Shown here: positions 31,187-41,471 of the stretch, piece by piece
Position numbering within the stretch: the first letter of the stretch is position 1
Layout of the letters: every line of letters starts with the position of its first letter
Assembly (NCBI GenBank): GCA_964036045.1
Contig: OZ038382.1
Span: 76,184,687 to 76,248,686, forward strand
From: Eutreptiella sp. 'Long Island Sound 2002'
Taxonomy: Eukaryota > Euglenozoa > Euglenophyceae > Eutreptiales > Eutreptiaceae
Reading direction: 5' to 3'
DNA length: 64,000 nucleotides
Notes under the pieces: model-generated
Told to the model about the DNA's origin: nothing
Database searches by the model: none
The model's input: only the letters and a program-made list of their open reading frames with translations
Position numbers and translations under genes: made by a program

Positions 31187-32419
31187 ATGCCACGCCGACG
31201 GGGGGATGGGCCGGGGCACACCAGGGCCCGCCGCAGAGCGCAGGAGGCGGCCGTCCGGGGCCTGCTGGCGGACGCGGTGGCGGAGGCAAAAGCAGCGCAC
31301 GCTGCCGCACGGTGCGACCTGGAGGGCAGTGCGAGGGCCTTCCTCAACGAGACCGCCCTCCCGGCCGTCCGCGCCCTGAACGGAGCGGGGGCCCCTACGC
31401 TGCTCCCGGCAATGCACCGGATCGTGAACGCCGTCCGGCCGGGGGTCATCAGCCCGGAAGCGGCCCTCTACGGGCACTGGATGGAGCGGCGCGAGTCCAA
31501 TCGGTCGGGCCGGCCCCTGTCCATGGGGGACACCCTCCGGCTGACGGGAGCGGGGTCTGCCATGTCCCTCCGCAGTAGCGCCCCAGCCCTGCTGCACGCC
31601 CTCAGGACGCGCTACCCCGGGGACGCGGCCCCGTACCTGAACCAGGCGCGGGCCACGTACCCGGGGGGAGTGTCCGAGCTGGATGCGGCGCTCCACCTTC
31701 TACACCCGCCAGACGAGGACCTGGAGGTGGGCGAGGTCACGGTGTTCGTGGAAGGCGCAGACGAGGCGTCCGCCCGCCCCCGGCCGACCAACCCGGTGTA
31801 TGACGGCACCGGGCCTACCCCCCCGTACGCCGTTGTCTACGAGGCGTTCCCCAGGGAGCCCACTTGGTGCCCCGCCCTCCCACCGGCGACGCACGCGCCC
31901 CGCGGCTGGGCTAATCCAGACCTGTCCCCCCCCCTCTCCAGGACCAGGGGTGCCCACCACAGGGGGCAGGTCCTCTGGCAAGAGTGCCCTGGCACCCCCC
32001 TCCTCCTCCTCGTCGTCGCGACCCGCGGGGGCCCGGGGCGGATCCTGGGGATCACCCCCACCCACCTCTATGGGGCCACACCCGTACCCCGCCCCCCCCT
32101 CCCGGCGCCCGCGGCGCGGGACGGAGTACACACCTTCCTGCGCACACAGGAGGTCACCGCCGTTACGGGGGTCCACCTGGTGCGGCTGCCCCCGACACCG
32201 CTCGACGACGCCCGGGGGCCCAGGGCCCTGAGCCCCGCCCCAGACTGGGAGCTGTGGCGCAACGCGTGGGCCGCGTGGCTCCCCCGCCTCCCCTCCCAAT
32301 GCCGGTGGATGGCCGCGGACCCCCGGCCGTGCGGGGCTGACGCCACAGCCGGCCCCCCTCCCCCTCCCCCCCTTCCCCCCGCAGAGCACCACACGGCACT
32401 GCCCACGGCACGGCACTGA
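31187..32419 (+). CDS. Unrecognised LINE ORF, 410 aa, downstream of RT ORF
   Basis: ATG 31,187 lies 39 bp after the preceding stop. The product begins with a basic stretch (MPRRRGDGPGHTRARRRA), then a mixed region with helix-like and hydrophobic segments (TPLLLLVVATRGG), and ends Pro-rich. No family is recognised. It is part of the element, being inside its target-site duplications and sharing its base composition. The TGA at 32,417-32,419 overlaps the ATG of the next ORF (TGATG), an arrangement used for termination-reinitiation in several LINEs and viruses. A second ORF after RT is unusual, since a LINE RT ORF is normally the last. Confidence 0.5.
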   Translation: MPRRRGDGPGHTRARRRAQEAAVRGLLADAVAEAKAAHAAARCDLEGSARAFLNETALPAVRALNGAGAPTLLPAMHRIVNAVRPGVISPEAALYGHWMERRESNRSGRPLSMGDTLRLTGAGSAMSLRSSAPALLHALRTRYPGDAAPYLNQARATYPGGVSELDAALHLLHPPDEDLEVGEVTVFVEGADEASARPRPTNPVYDGTGPTPPYAVVYEAFPREPTWCPALPPATHAPRGWANPDLSPPLSRTRGAHHRGQVLWQECPGTPLLLLVVATRGGPGRILGITPTHLYGATPVPRPPLPAPAARDGVHTFLRTQEVTAVTGVHLVRLPPTPLDDARGPRALSPAPDWELWRNAWAAWLPRLPSQCRWMAADPRPCGADATAGPPPPPPLPPAEHHTALPTARH

Positions 32420-34503
32420 TGCACCAGGAGGTAGTGGGAAGGGCGCGCCTGCCACCACGCATGCCTACCAGAGTAACAGTGATGGCAGACTCCGATGGGT
32501 CCCTCGGGCGGGACGACCGCCACCACCGCCGGTCCCGCTCCCGCTCCCCCGTCTCCTCCCAAGAGTGGACGGGGGAGACCCTCGCGGAGCGCGAGGAGCG
32601 GAGGCTGGCGGAGGCGGCGGTGGTCGGGCCGCCGCCGCCGGCCCGGGAACCTGGGCCAGCCGAGACGGCCGCCCCCGCCGCCCAAGCGGCCAGCCCCGCC
32701 GCTCCGCCCCGCCCTGACGCGCAGGAGGCGGAGACCGCGGCGAGCCACGCCGCGGCCCCGGCCGCGGCCCCTGGCACGCCGCCGGCAAGGGGGGCAGCCC
32801 CGGCGCAGGAGCCGGACGCGTCGCCGAGGGCTGCCGCAGCCGCGCAGGAGAGCAAGCAGGGCGCACGAGGGGTTGCGACGGACCCCGCACGGGCCGTGGG
32901 CGCCTCGCCGGCGGCCGCCGCGGCAGCAGAGAAGACCGAGGAGGGTGTGCGAGGGTCTGCGACCGCGGCCACGGGCGCCTCGTCGGCGGCCGCCGCGGCA
33001 GCGAAGGAGAGTGCGGAGGGCGCGAGAGGGGCTGCGGCCCCTGGCACGCCGCGCAAGCGGGGGAAGAACCCCGCACGGGCCGCGGACGCCTCGCCGGCGG
33101 CCGCCGCAGCAGCAGCAGTGGGCAGGGAGAGCGCGAAGTACCGCGCCCACGCCAACCCCGCCCACACCCACACCAGCCCCCCCAAGCCGTACCCCCCCAA
33201 GCCCTTCCCCCCGGGGCGGGAGCGGCACGTCCGCCCCCCGACGCGCGAGCGCTCGCCGCCGGGCGTCACGCTGCCGCAACTGCAAAGGCAGCGGGACGCC
33301 CGGCGAGTGGTCCAGGAAGGGCGCAGCGGCGAGGGGGAGGGGAGCGGCGGACGGCGTGACAGGCAGGGGGCAGGGGAGGGGTCAGGGCACGGGAAGGGCG
33401 CGCAGGGGCGCGGGCAGGGAGCCCAGGTGCAGGGGGCGGGACGAGGGGAGGTGGGAGAGCGAGCGGGCCGGGGCGTGGTGGACGAGAGGCGGGACCCGCG
33501 ACACGGGCAGGGGGTCGGGGAGGGGCCAGGGCACGGGAAGGGTGCTCAGGGGCGCGGGAAGGGTACCCAGGCGCAGGGGGCAGGACAAGGGGGGATGGGA
33601 GAGCGAGCGGGCCAGGGCGTGGGGGACGAGAGGCGGGACCCGCGACACGGGCGCGGGACCGGAAAGGGGCCCAAGGGCAAGGGCAAGGGCAAGGGCAAGG
33701 GCCCCAAGGGACAGGAGGGACGGGGCATGGGAGCCCAGGGGGGAGGGCGGGGCGAGGGGAGGGGGGCAGAGGGCGGAGCGCCCCCGCAGCCGGACGTGCA
33801 GCCGGTGAGGTGCATCCCCCCCGGCATCCAACAGATGCCGGCACACCACACCTACCACCACCACCACCACCACCACCACCACCTCTACAACATCGACCCT
33901 GACGCCGGCGAGCTCGTCCCCCCCCAACCCCCACGACACCAGCACCAGCAAGCCCCCCCCGCGCCGAGGGCGGAGCCGGCGCGGATGGCCTCGGCGGAGG
34001 GGGGACGGGGCGTGGCATCGGCGCCGCAGGTGCAGGAGCAGCGAGGGGGGCCGGCACGGGGGGCGGAGGAGAGCCGGCCGTGGGACGTGGACTGGGGCGC
34101 AGTCCCGGACCCGCTGGGGGGGGAGACCCTCCCCCTGGTGGGGGAAGTGTACGGGTGGTTGTGCTGGGCCAACCAGGGGACCTCCAGGAGGTCGCGGAAC
34201 CGGCCCTTCCATGCCGTGCTCCTCCGGAGGGACGGAGGAAACCGAGAGGCACCCCCGGGGGGGTGGGCGGCCCCAGAGGACCACGAGAGGGTCCTCAGGT
34301 CAGTGATCCGGGCGGCGTGGCCCGACAGGGAGCCGACGTGGCCGGCCTTCCTGGAGGGGGGAGCGGTGCTCCGCATCACGGATGCGGACGCCAACAACTG
34401 GCTCCCCCGGGCTTTGCGTAGCGCCCTCGCCCACTGGCGCTACCGCCGGCACAACCCGCCGCCGCCGCAGCCCCAGCCCCCACACAAGCGGCAGCGCAAC
34501 TGA
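32419..34503 (+). CDS. Unrecognised LINE ORF, 694 aa, low-complexity with C-terminal domain
   Basis: ATG 32,419 shares its A with the previous TGA. The N-terminus has an RS-like tract (HHRRSRSRSP). Most of the chain is Ala/Pro/Gly/Arg-rich and disordered, with a Lys-Gly run near codons 415-430 and ten consecutive His (about 33,860-33,890) within a His-rich stretch. The final ~140 residues look globular (PWDVDWGAVPDPLGGE, then LVGEVYGWLCWANQG and AHWRYRR). Composition suggests nucleic-acid or RNP binding, as in Gag-like LINE ORF1 proteins, but no homology is visible. The C-terminal domain and the coupling to the previous ORF are the best arguments that it is translated. Confidence 0.45.
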   Translation: MHQEVVGRARLPPRMPTRVTVMADSDGSLGRDDRHHRRSRSRSPVSSQEWTGETLAEREERRLAEAAVVGPPPPAREPGPAETAAPAAQAASPAAPPRPDAQEAETAASHAAAPAAAPGTPPARGAAPAQEPDASPRAAAAAQESKQGARGVATDPARAVGASPAAAAAAEKTEEGVRGSATAATGASSAAAAAAKESAEGARGAAAPGTPRKRGKNPARAADASPAAAAAAAVGRESAKYRAHANPAHTHTSPPKPYPPKPFPPGRERHVRPPTRERSPPGVTLPQLQRQRDARRVVQEGRSGEGEGSGGRRDRQGAGEGSGHGKGAQGRGQGAQVQGAGRGEVGERAGRGVVDERRDPRHGQGVGEGPGHGKGAQGRGKGTQAQGAGQGGMGERAGQGVGDERRDPRHGRGTGKGPKGKGKGKGKGPKGQEGRGMGAQGGGRGEGRGAEGGAPPQPDVQPVRCIPPGIQQMPAHHTYHHHHHHHHHLYNIDPDAGELVPPQPPRHQHQQAPPAPRAEPARMASAEGGRGVASAPQVQEQRGGPARGAEESRPWDVDWGAVPDPLGGETLPLVGEVYGWLCWANQGTSRRSRNRPFHAVLLRRDGGNREAPPGGWAAPEDHERVLRSVIRAAWPDREPTWPAFLEGGAVLRITDADANNWLPRALRSALAHWRYRRHNPPPPQPQPPHKRQRN

Positions 34504-34639
34504 AGGCCCAGACGGCGGGTACGGGAGGGTTGGGGGGGGGGGATGGGCCCCCTGACCCACGCCCCCCCCACGGTATGGCACGACGTGCGGGGGCGCGCCG
34601 CCTCCCGCGGGAGGGAGTGCGGGGGCGACAAGCGCGGGG

Positions 34640-36692
34640 AGGAACCGGCTGCCCCGCAACCTGCTAACCACTGACCGCTAACCCCCACGGCCACCCCCGG
34701 CCGGCCGGCGCCGCGCGGCAACGGCCGGGGAGGTGAGGGCCCCGGCGAGGGCCTGCGCGGGCATCCAGCTCTCGATAGGGGGGGCGGGTGAAGGGCGCGA
34801 CCCCCTGGCCGATGGCTGGCCCCCGGGACCAGGGCCGCCATGCCGCCCCTGCCCCCCCCCCACGGCCGACGAGGGGCATCGCCAGGGGGCCAAAGGGCCC
34901 CCCCCAACCCACCCCCCCCCCCCGCACAGACCCGGGGGCGGGCGAGGAGGCGGCCCCCCCGCCCCCCCCCCCCCCCGCACCCACCACAGCAGGGGAGCCA
35001 CAGGCGCGGCCCTCCGCCCCCCCAGGGCCGGGGGGGCGCCCCCCCCTCAGGGGGAACGGCGGCGCAATGCGGGCAACGGCGGCTGGGCCTGCTCCCGCGA
35101 ACCCACACCGGCGTGCCGGAGCAACGCGCACGACGGAGCAGGAAGGAGGACGCGCCCCACATGACCCTCCCGTAACCACAGCCCGCTCCGAGGTGACAGA
35201 GGGAGGGTAACAAGTCAGATGGGGCCCCCAGGGGGGCGGTCCACGGGCCGCCCCTCACCCCCCCCACCCCGGGGCGGCACTTCAGCCCCGACCGAAAGCG
35301 CGCGCCGGAAGGGAGCGCACCGGCGACACGGAGAGAGCCAGGAAGGAGTACCACAGGCCGCCGCCTGGAACGAGAGCAGGGAGGCCGCGGCGCGACACCC
35401 CCCCCCCCCCCCGCCCCCCCACCGGCCCGCCAGCCGCGGAGGCCCCGGCCCCCACCCCCCGAGGCAGAAGGGACGGACCCCCCCGCCCGAGAGGGGAGCC
35501 GGAGTGTGCCCCGCCCCCACGCCCCAGCCGCCGGCTCCAATGGGGGCCGCGAAGAGCAAGTGGGCCCACGCCTGCGCACCGGGACGCCGCGCAGATCGTG
35601 CCCAGAGAAGCCGGGTGGGCGCGAACCGGAATGGTATGGGTGGCCACGCCCCCCATGGACAGCACGACACCAAGGGACGCCCGCTTTGTTGCCTACCCAG
35701 GGAAAGCGGCCCCGCAACCCGCTAACCACTGACCGCTGACCCTCACGGCCACCCCCGGCCGGCCAGCGCCGCGCGGCAACGGCCAGGAGATGAGGGGCCC
35801 CAGGGAGGGACTGCGTGAGGATCCGGCTCTCGGTAGAGGGGGGCGGGGGAAGGGCGCGACCCCCCTGGCCGATGGCTGGCCCCCGGGGCCGGGACCGCCA
35901 AGCCGCCCTCCCCCCCCCCCCCTTTGGCCGACAGGGGGCATCGCCAGGGGACCGAAGGACCCCCCCCACTCCCCCCCCCCCCCTCCCACACAGGCCCGAG
36001 AGCGAGCGGGGTGGCGCCCCCCCCCCCCCCCCCCCGCACCCACCCCAGCTGGGGAGCCACAGGCGCGGCCCTCCGCCCCCCCAGGGCCGGGGGGGCGCCC
36101 CCACCCACAGGAGGAACGGCGACACGGTAAGGGCAACGGCGGCTGGACCTGCCCCCACGAACCCACACCGGCGTGCCGGAGCAACGCGCACAACGGAACA
36201 CGAAGGAGGCCACGCCCCGCATGACCCTCCCGTGACCACAGCCCACTCCGAGGGGACAGAGGGGGGGTTTGCAGGTCAGCCGGGGCCCCCAGGGGAGCGG
36301 TCCACGGGCCGCCCCTCACCCCCCCCCACCCCGGGGCGGCACTTCAGCCCCGACCGCACGCGCGCGCCGGAGGGGAGAGCCAGAAAGGGGTACCGCAGGC
36401 CGCCGCCCGGAACGAGAGCGGGGAGGCCGCAGCGCGACACCCCCCCCGAAGCAAGGGGGATGGGCTCCCCCCACCCGAGAGGGGAGCCGGAGTGTGACCC
36501 GCCCCCCCGCTCCGGCCGCCGGCCCACAAGGGGGCCGCGAAGAACAAGCGGGCCCACGCCTGCGCACCGGGACGCCGCACAGATCGTACCCGGAGAAGCT
36601 GGGTGAACACGAACCGGAGTGGTATGGGGGGCCACGCCCCCCATGGACAGCGCAACGCCAGTGACGCCCGCTTTGTTGCCTGCCCAGGGAAG
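34640..36692 (+). repeat. Tandem duplication (~1.06 kb) in the LINE 3' region
   Basis: Segment 34,640-35,697 recurs at about 35,698-36,692 with an offset of 1,058 bp: CTAACCACTGACCGCT at 34,662 and 35,720, and GACGCCCGCTTTGTTGCCT near 35,675 and 36,662. The second copy is ~65 bp shorter and the copies have diverged by scattered substitutions and C-run length changes. Confidence 0.85.
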
Positions 36693-36952
36693 GCAGAGGG
36701 ACGGAAAGAGGCAGAGCGACCCCCCGCCCTACAGTCAGTCGGCGACCCGGCAGTGCTACTGCCCGCCTCTTACCCCTGTGCACGTCAGTCGGCGATCCAA
36801 CGCACCCCACCCAGCCCCCTCCCCCCCTGTCCCGACCCCGTGCACGTGGACTGGGGCCTCCCGGCACGCGCAACACGCTTCACAACGCACAGCCCCACCC
36901 TCAGGACTGGATTCATAGCCGACGACACCCCTCAGTGGCGTAAGAGACTCCC

Positions 36953-37012
36953 GCGGCCCAGTAGTGAGAGCGTCGGTCTTCAATCGTCCAGTGCGGGGGT
37001 TCGATCCCGGGC
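36953..37012 (+). other. tRNA-like segment in the LINE 3' region
   Basis: GGCCCAGTAGTGAGAGCG resembles a tRNA D-arm/box A and GGTTCGATCCC (36,998-37,008) is a box B/T-arm match at the right distance. The T-stem and acceptor do not pair well, so it is probably a tRNA-derived relic or structural mimic. Another box-B-like GGTTCGAACC is at 37,274-37,283. Confidence 0.35.
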
Positions 37013-37245
37013 GTTGGTGCTCCTGGGATCCCTGCACGTAGAGCTCCCTAGTTGGCGACGTGGGAACCACCCCCCCCTCCAGCAACTCGCGCCACCACCG
37101 ATACCGGTGGATCGGGTGGAGGTCTCGTTCGTTTTACCCCCCACCCAAGAAAAACAAAAGACATGGGAGCCACCCGGCCCTGCAGCAGTGCGCACCGTCA
37201 CCTGTACTCAAACAGGTCGATGGGAGGCCTCGTCCGGTATTCGAA

Positions 37246-37271
37246 GGGATCGGTGGGAGACCACCGATCCC
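37246..37271 (+). ncRNA. Perfect 11-bp hairpin with GAGA (GNRA) tetraloop
   Basis: GGGATCGGTGG and CCACCGATCCC are exact complements separated by GAGA. GNRA-capped stems are common protein- or RNA-docking elements. Its place in the LINE 3' region suggests a role in template recognition by the RT, but that is inference. Confidence 0.5.
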
Positions 37272-38591
37272 GGGGTTCGAACCAGCTCCTTCGCGGCGCG
37301 CGCCTGGTGCGCTACCTCCGGGGCGGCTGCCTTCAGAGATATACCGGCACCCGGGTCACAGAACAAACGTGCCCGCGACCCCCTCCCCCTGTGCTAAGAG
37401 TAAGCCCGCGGTAGGGCTGCTCTGCTGGGCCATGAACCGGGACATTGGGGCACCACTCCAGCCACAGTCACCCCAACCCCCCCACGCATCCCGCAGGGCG
37501 AAGCTCCGTGCGCATCAGGCTCGTCATGAGAATCTGGCGGGCCGGCGCCGGGACACCAAGACGACACCTCTCTCCCCCCCCGCAAGAACAGAGCGGGGCC
37601 CCCACAACCGCGCGCCCGCAACGCAGACCCCGACAGCCCACCTAGTGGACGGGCAGATGGGGGAAGAGGAACGCAAGACCCAGAACGCCCCACGCAACGG
37701 ACGAAGGCACCCCCCCGGGGACGCCCAGCCGCCGCCCCCGCAACCCCAAGCCAAGTAGGGGGGAACCGGGACCGGACCGCCCCCCCCCAAGCACGCCAGA
37801 CGGAGCACGGGACCGGGGCAGGACACGCGGAGGGGCACGGACCGCATGGAACGGCCCTACCAGCGCCCAGTGCCGGGACCACGCGAGATGCGCGCGCCAC
37901 ACCACCCAGCGGGGAGCGGACACCGCGAGAGCGCGAGCGCACACACACGAAAAGGACACGCGGGGACCACCAGAAGGGCAACCGGACCGAGCGCGCGGAA
38001 CGCACAGACCACGTGGAATGGCGTACCAGCGAGCGAGGATAAGGGACACCCGGACGGGACGGCCCGCCACACGCAACGCGGGATACGCGGGGCGGGAAGG
38101 GGGAAGAAGGGGAGACACAACACCAGGTACCGGCCCGAACCCCCCCGAACCGGCCGCGAGCGCCGCGCACACACAGACGGGACACTGCACCCGCCAAGGC
38201 AGTAGTGGCGCACAGCGCCACGCCCCAACCCCTAGGCTAGGCAGCCTCCGCGCCAGCCCAAGGGGGTCCCACTGGCGACAAGCCAGTAGCACGGGCCCGG
38301 CGGCGCCGGTGCCCCGGGCGACCACGCATTAGGGGGGCGACGCAGTGGGTAAGCGCCCGCGGCCACGGCTGCGAATTGATGCACTGACCGGGGAGTGGCG
38401 AAATGGGCCAGCCGGGGAGGGACAGGGCTCCAAGCCCCATGAACCCGGGGGACTCCGCCACCAGGCAGGAGGTGCGTCTTGGAGGGCCCCCCACTAGGAC
38501 CTGGTGGGGAGGATATCACCTGGCCCGACCAGGTGGCCCCCCGGGGCCGAAAAGCGTCTAGTACCCGCAAAAACAAACCTCAAACCTCAAA

Positions 38592-38605
38592 CCTTAACCT
38601 CTCCC
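38592..38605 (+). repeat. Target-site duplication, right copy
   Basis: CCTTAACCTCTCCC, identical to 26,224-26,237, directly after the LINE tail (AACCTCAAACCTCAAA). The LTR sequence resumes here. Confidence 0.9.
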
Positions 38606-40785
38606 ACCTGTACAAAAGAGGCAGATGAAGGGGCGTTTGCAACTGAGGAACCAAGCCACACTCCAGGTATTATACCCTTCTCAGTGTGACCTATAATATA
38701 CTGTTCGCAAACACGCTGACGGATCAGCTACCCCTGTCAAGCAAGCAAGCTTTAAGAAACTCCTCGGGTTCTCTTAAAGAACGTACCGAGGAGCCTCTGG
38801 GTAACCTAAACAAGGTTTACCGTGCGCAATTCGCGTGGCCTACCCTTTAATGCATCATGTGCACGCAGGGAAGGGAGGCTGAACCACTGACTCAACCAGG
38901 AGGTGAGCTCCTCCTGGGCTAACCTACCTTACTCACCATTCATCGTGTGAATGCCGCATTGAAACGAACACAAAACAAACCTAAGCGTTTTAAGCAACTC
39001 AACTTGAACGCCACGGCCGCACACGAACAAACGCTTACCTGTGAAGAAGGAAACAAGGGTGAATTAGGGATACAGGTGAAGCGACTCAGCGTGTGGATGC
39101 CTAGATTAGGCACATGCATCGCGAGCACAGCGCATATTCTAACCCTACGTGCGCGCTGCGCGCTCCATTCGCATCACATACCTTTCATTCCTGCTTTTAC
39201 CTGTGCAGAGCACGAGAGGAGAACGCCCAACCCCCCAACGAGCACAGCGTTGACAACCCTAACCTTTTGCCGAAACAACCAACACGGACGCAATGCGTGA
39301 GTGTGAAGTGACACAGACATACCTGAGAGACGGGTTGTTGAACTGGTCTGTGGTGTGAGGTGATTTTGAATGCTTGACTCTGAAGTTTATAAAAATTTTG
39401 ATGCAACTGTGCAAAAACTTTCTTTAAAACTTTAAAAACTACGGCTCATACCTTCTTTTCCAAAAGCCGTTTACGCTTGCGCAACCCTTTTCTTGGCGTC
39501 CGCTTCCTTTGCGCTTGTCTGCGACTTTAAGTTATGTGTAAAAATGACGATTTCCCGCGTGGTTTCGTCGATTTTCAATGATTTCACTTGCTAGACCGCA
39601 ACCCCTTCCGCTAAACCGCAGGAATCACTCCCTGCTGGTTACATTTTCTATTTTTTCCAGCTCTTGGGGGTTTGTGCCCTCCATTAGGAGTATTGCTCCG
39701 CCCTGGCCTTTGGTCAGGACGTTTACTAAAACGTTGTTTATACAGCGATAGCCGTCCGCATTAGAGCGTTCGACTGTACCCTAGTGGACAGACACATGTG
39801 CTCTGGACAGGGAGTCCTGGGTTCAATTCCCACTGCCCCCAAACTTTTTTCAAAAGTTTTCGCCGCACGCCGGCGACTTTTGAGGAATGCCCCTTCGAAG
39901 GGACATCATTCACCGTACATTACACTGTTTTTCAAGGGTCCCTACAGTGTGATAGGCTTCTTTGAAGTGATGAGGATGTTTTTGGTAAGTTTAATGCATT
40001 TTATGAGGTAATCTGGGGAATATTTGGGCCTTTTTCCTTGGTCCTACTAGCTTAGCTAACTAGTACTCCAGGGGGAGGTAAGAAAAAGTCACTGCCATGT
40101 CTTTCTTGGAGGGCTTGATCCAGGCTAAGCCCCCCTTAAAACCCTTTGTTGATGCTAAGACAAACTTAAGTTTTTATCTCTCTTTTGTGGCCTAAAGTAC
40201 ACTTTCTCAAAGTAACTAGGGTTGTGACCCTAGTCCCCCCATGAAGTTCACCCCTACCACTCAACTGAGCGGAGGTACCTTCCTTCATGGAGGACATACC
40301 AAAATAAATCAGGCATTTCATGCTTGTTGGCCTTGGAGGTTAAGCCTAAGTGGTCTCCCACCCCAAGACCCCTATACTCAATTGTTTCTACCACTTATTG
40401 TGGTCCTACTTTGTGACTGTTTCTGAATTCAGTTGCTTGGCCAAGTCATTTTCTGTGTGGTCCTGACATCTATGCCCCTCAGTCCTAACCAGCACCATTT
40501 CACCCAAAGGAGTGCACATGAAGTGCCTATTGCAACCTCTGAGGCTAGAGTCTGACCAATTTTCATATAAAACCTTTTGTATTTTCCATTTGTGATTGAA
40601 TCTATGTGCATATACCTGCTTTGTCTATCTGCAGCCCTTCTGTGTTACACTGGATTCCAAAACCAATCATTGATTCGATCCACATTCAGTCCTTGCTCTA
40701 CTTGCTGCTTTGGTTTGGGGTTTTCAACTACAAAACCTGCAGGAATACATCAAAAGACCTAGGGCATAATTCAAGGACATCTTTC
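38606..40785 (+). repeat. LTR segment, 3' portion, after the LINE
   Basis: Continuation of the LTR interrupted at 26,237. It corresponds to 8,845-11,035 of element A's 3' LTR and, inverted, to 58,637-60,815 of element C. It includes the tRNA-like module (box B 39,819-39,831) and ends at 'catctttc' 40,778-40,785, followed directly by the reverse-oriented LTR start of element B1. Confidence 0.88.
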
Positions 40786-41093
40786 TCCCTCTAGTAGGTA
40801 GAGCTTTTGCCGTCTTCCCCCAAGGATACGCGCCAGCACAGAAATTGGGCGCCATAGGAGTGGTAATAGTACCTGATTAGGACCTTCGGTCCGACGTCAG
40901 CGAAGCCCGGTCTTCGGGAGCCACGCCGGGGAGAGAAGTGAGACACACACAGATATACGTAGCACACATAGGGGTATGGTAAACCCTGTAAGGAAGGGCC
41001 CCATGGGTCTACACCAGTCAGGGGTCCTAACTCTGGGCTCGCTTGTCCCCAAGGAGGGAAGACACACCTTGCCTCATAACACCTTGCTTGTCA
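40786..41093 (-). repeat. 3' LTR start of element B1, truncated to 308 bp
   Basis: On the minus strand it begins TGACAAGC after the polypurine tract of B1 and matches the first ~300 bp of the other LTRs, then stops where the plus-oriented LTR end at 40,785 abuts it. The mirror image is 58,329-58,636. The junction predates the palindrome because both arms have it. Confidence 0.85.
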
Positions 41094-41471
41094 TTCCCCC
41101 CTGGTGTAGTAAGCCACCGTTCTTCGTTGGCTCCCCAAGGTCATTACATCAGGGCAGTCCCCATGCAACACATGGTGAACAAGGCATACACTCGCTGGGT
41201 GGCTGCAATCCTGATAAGCGGCCACCTGGCCCACGCTGGAAACCATAGGCATGGGTCTGCAGGGCACAGACAGGGTCAGTGCAGTGCTCAGTAAGCAGTA
41301 GTCTGTGAAAAAACCAATGGCCTGCGGCCAGGGAGTGGTTGTCACGGGGGGCTAACGGTCTTCTCCTGCGATGCAATGCGGGGCAACTGTGACAACTGCT
41401 CTTACACCCATACACAGGCACGTCTGCAGAAGAGTGCTCACTGCACCTGTCAGTAGACCGACACACGGAAA

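Larger units (their letters stand above)
26238..38591 (+). mobile_element. GC-rich LINE (non-LTR retrotransposon), 5'-inverted and 5'-truncated
   Basis: 12,354 bp of strongly GC-rich sequence bounded by a 14-bp target-site duplication. The right end is an A-rich tail with AACCTCAAACCTCAAA, as expected at a LINE 3' end, so the element is oriented plus. The left 3.1 kb carries RT and RNase H on the minus strand; from about 29,380 the coding strand is plus and starts with a CCHC motif of the kind found C-terminal to RT/RNase H in LINEs. This is the layout produced by twin priming, an inverted upstream segment joined to the 3' part. The 5' part (ORF1, endonuclease, start of RT) is missing. Confidence 0.8.
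34504..38591 (+). other. LINE 3' untranslated region
   Basis: About 4.1 kb without a convincing gene. Long frames on both strands reflect GC-rich, stop-poor sequence. It contains a tandem duplication of ~1 kb, a tRNA-like segment, a GNRA hairpin and the A-rich 3' tail. For a LINE this 3' region is very long and would be the part recognised by the RT at integration. Confidence 0.55.

Noticed and set aside
30437-36239. Large minus-strand frames of up to 599 codons opposite the LINE ORFs and 3' region
   Set aside because: Very GC-rich sequence has few stops on either strand. These frames show only Pro/Gly/Arg low complexity and no motif, while the plus strand fits the element's orientation and TGATG coupling.
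36953-37012. A working tRNA gene in the LINE 3' region
   Set aside because: Box A and B are good but the T-stem pairs only two or three positions and no acceptor stem can be formed; kept only as tRNA-like.
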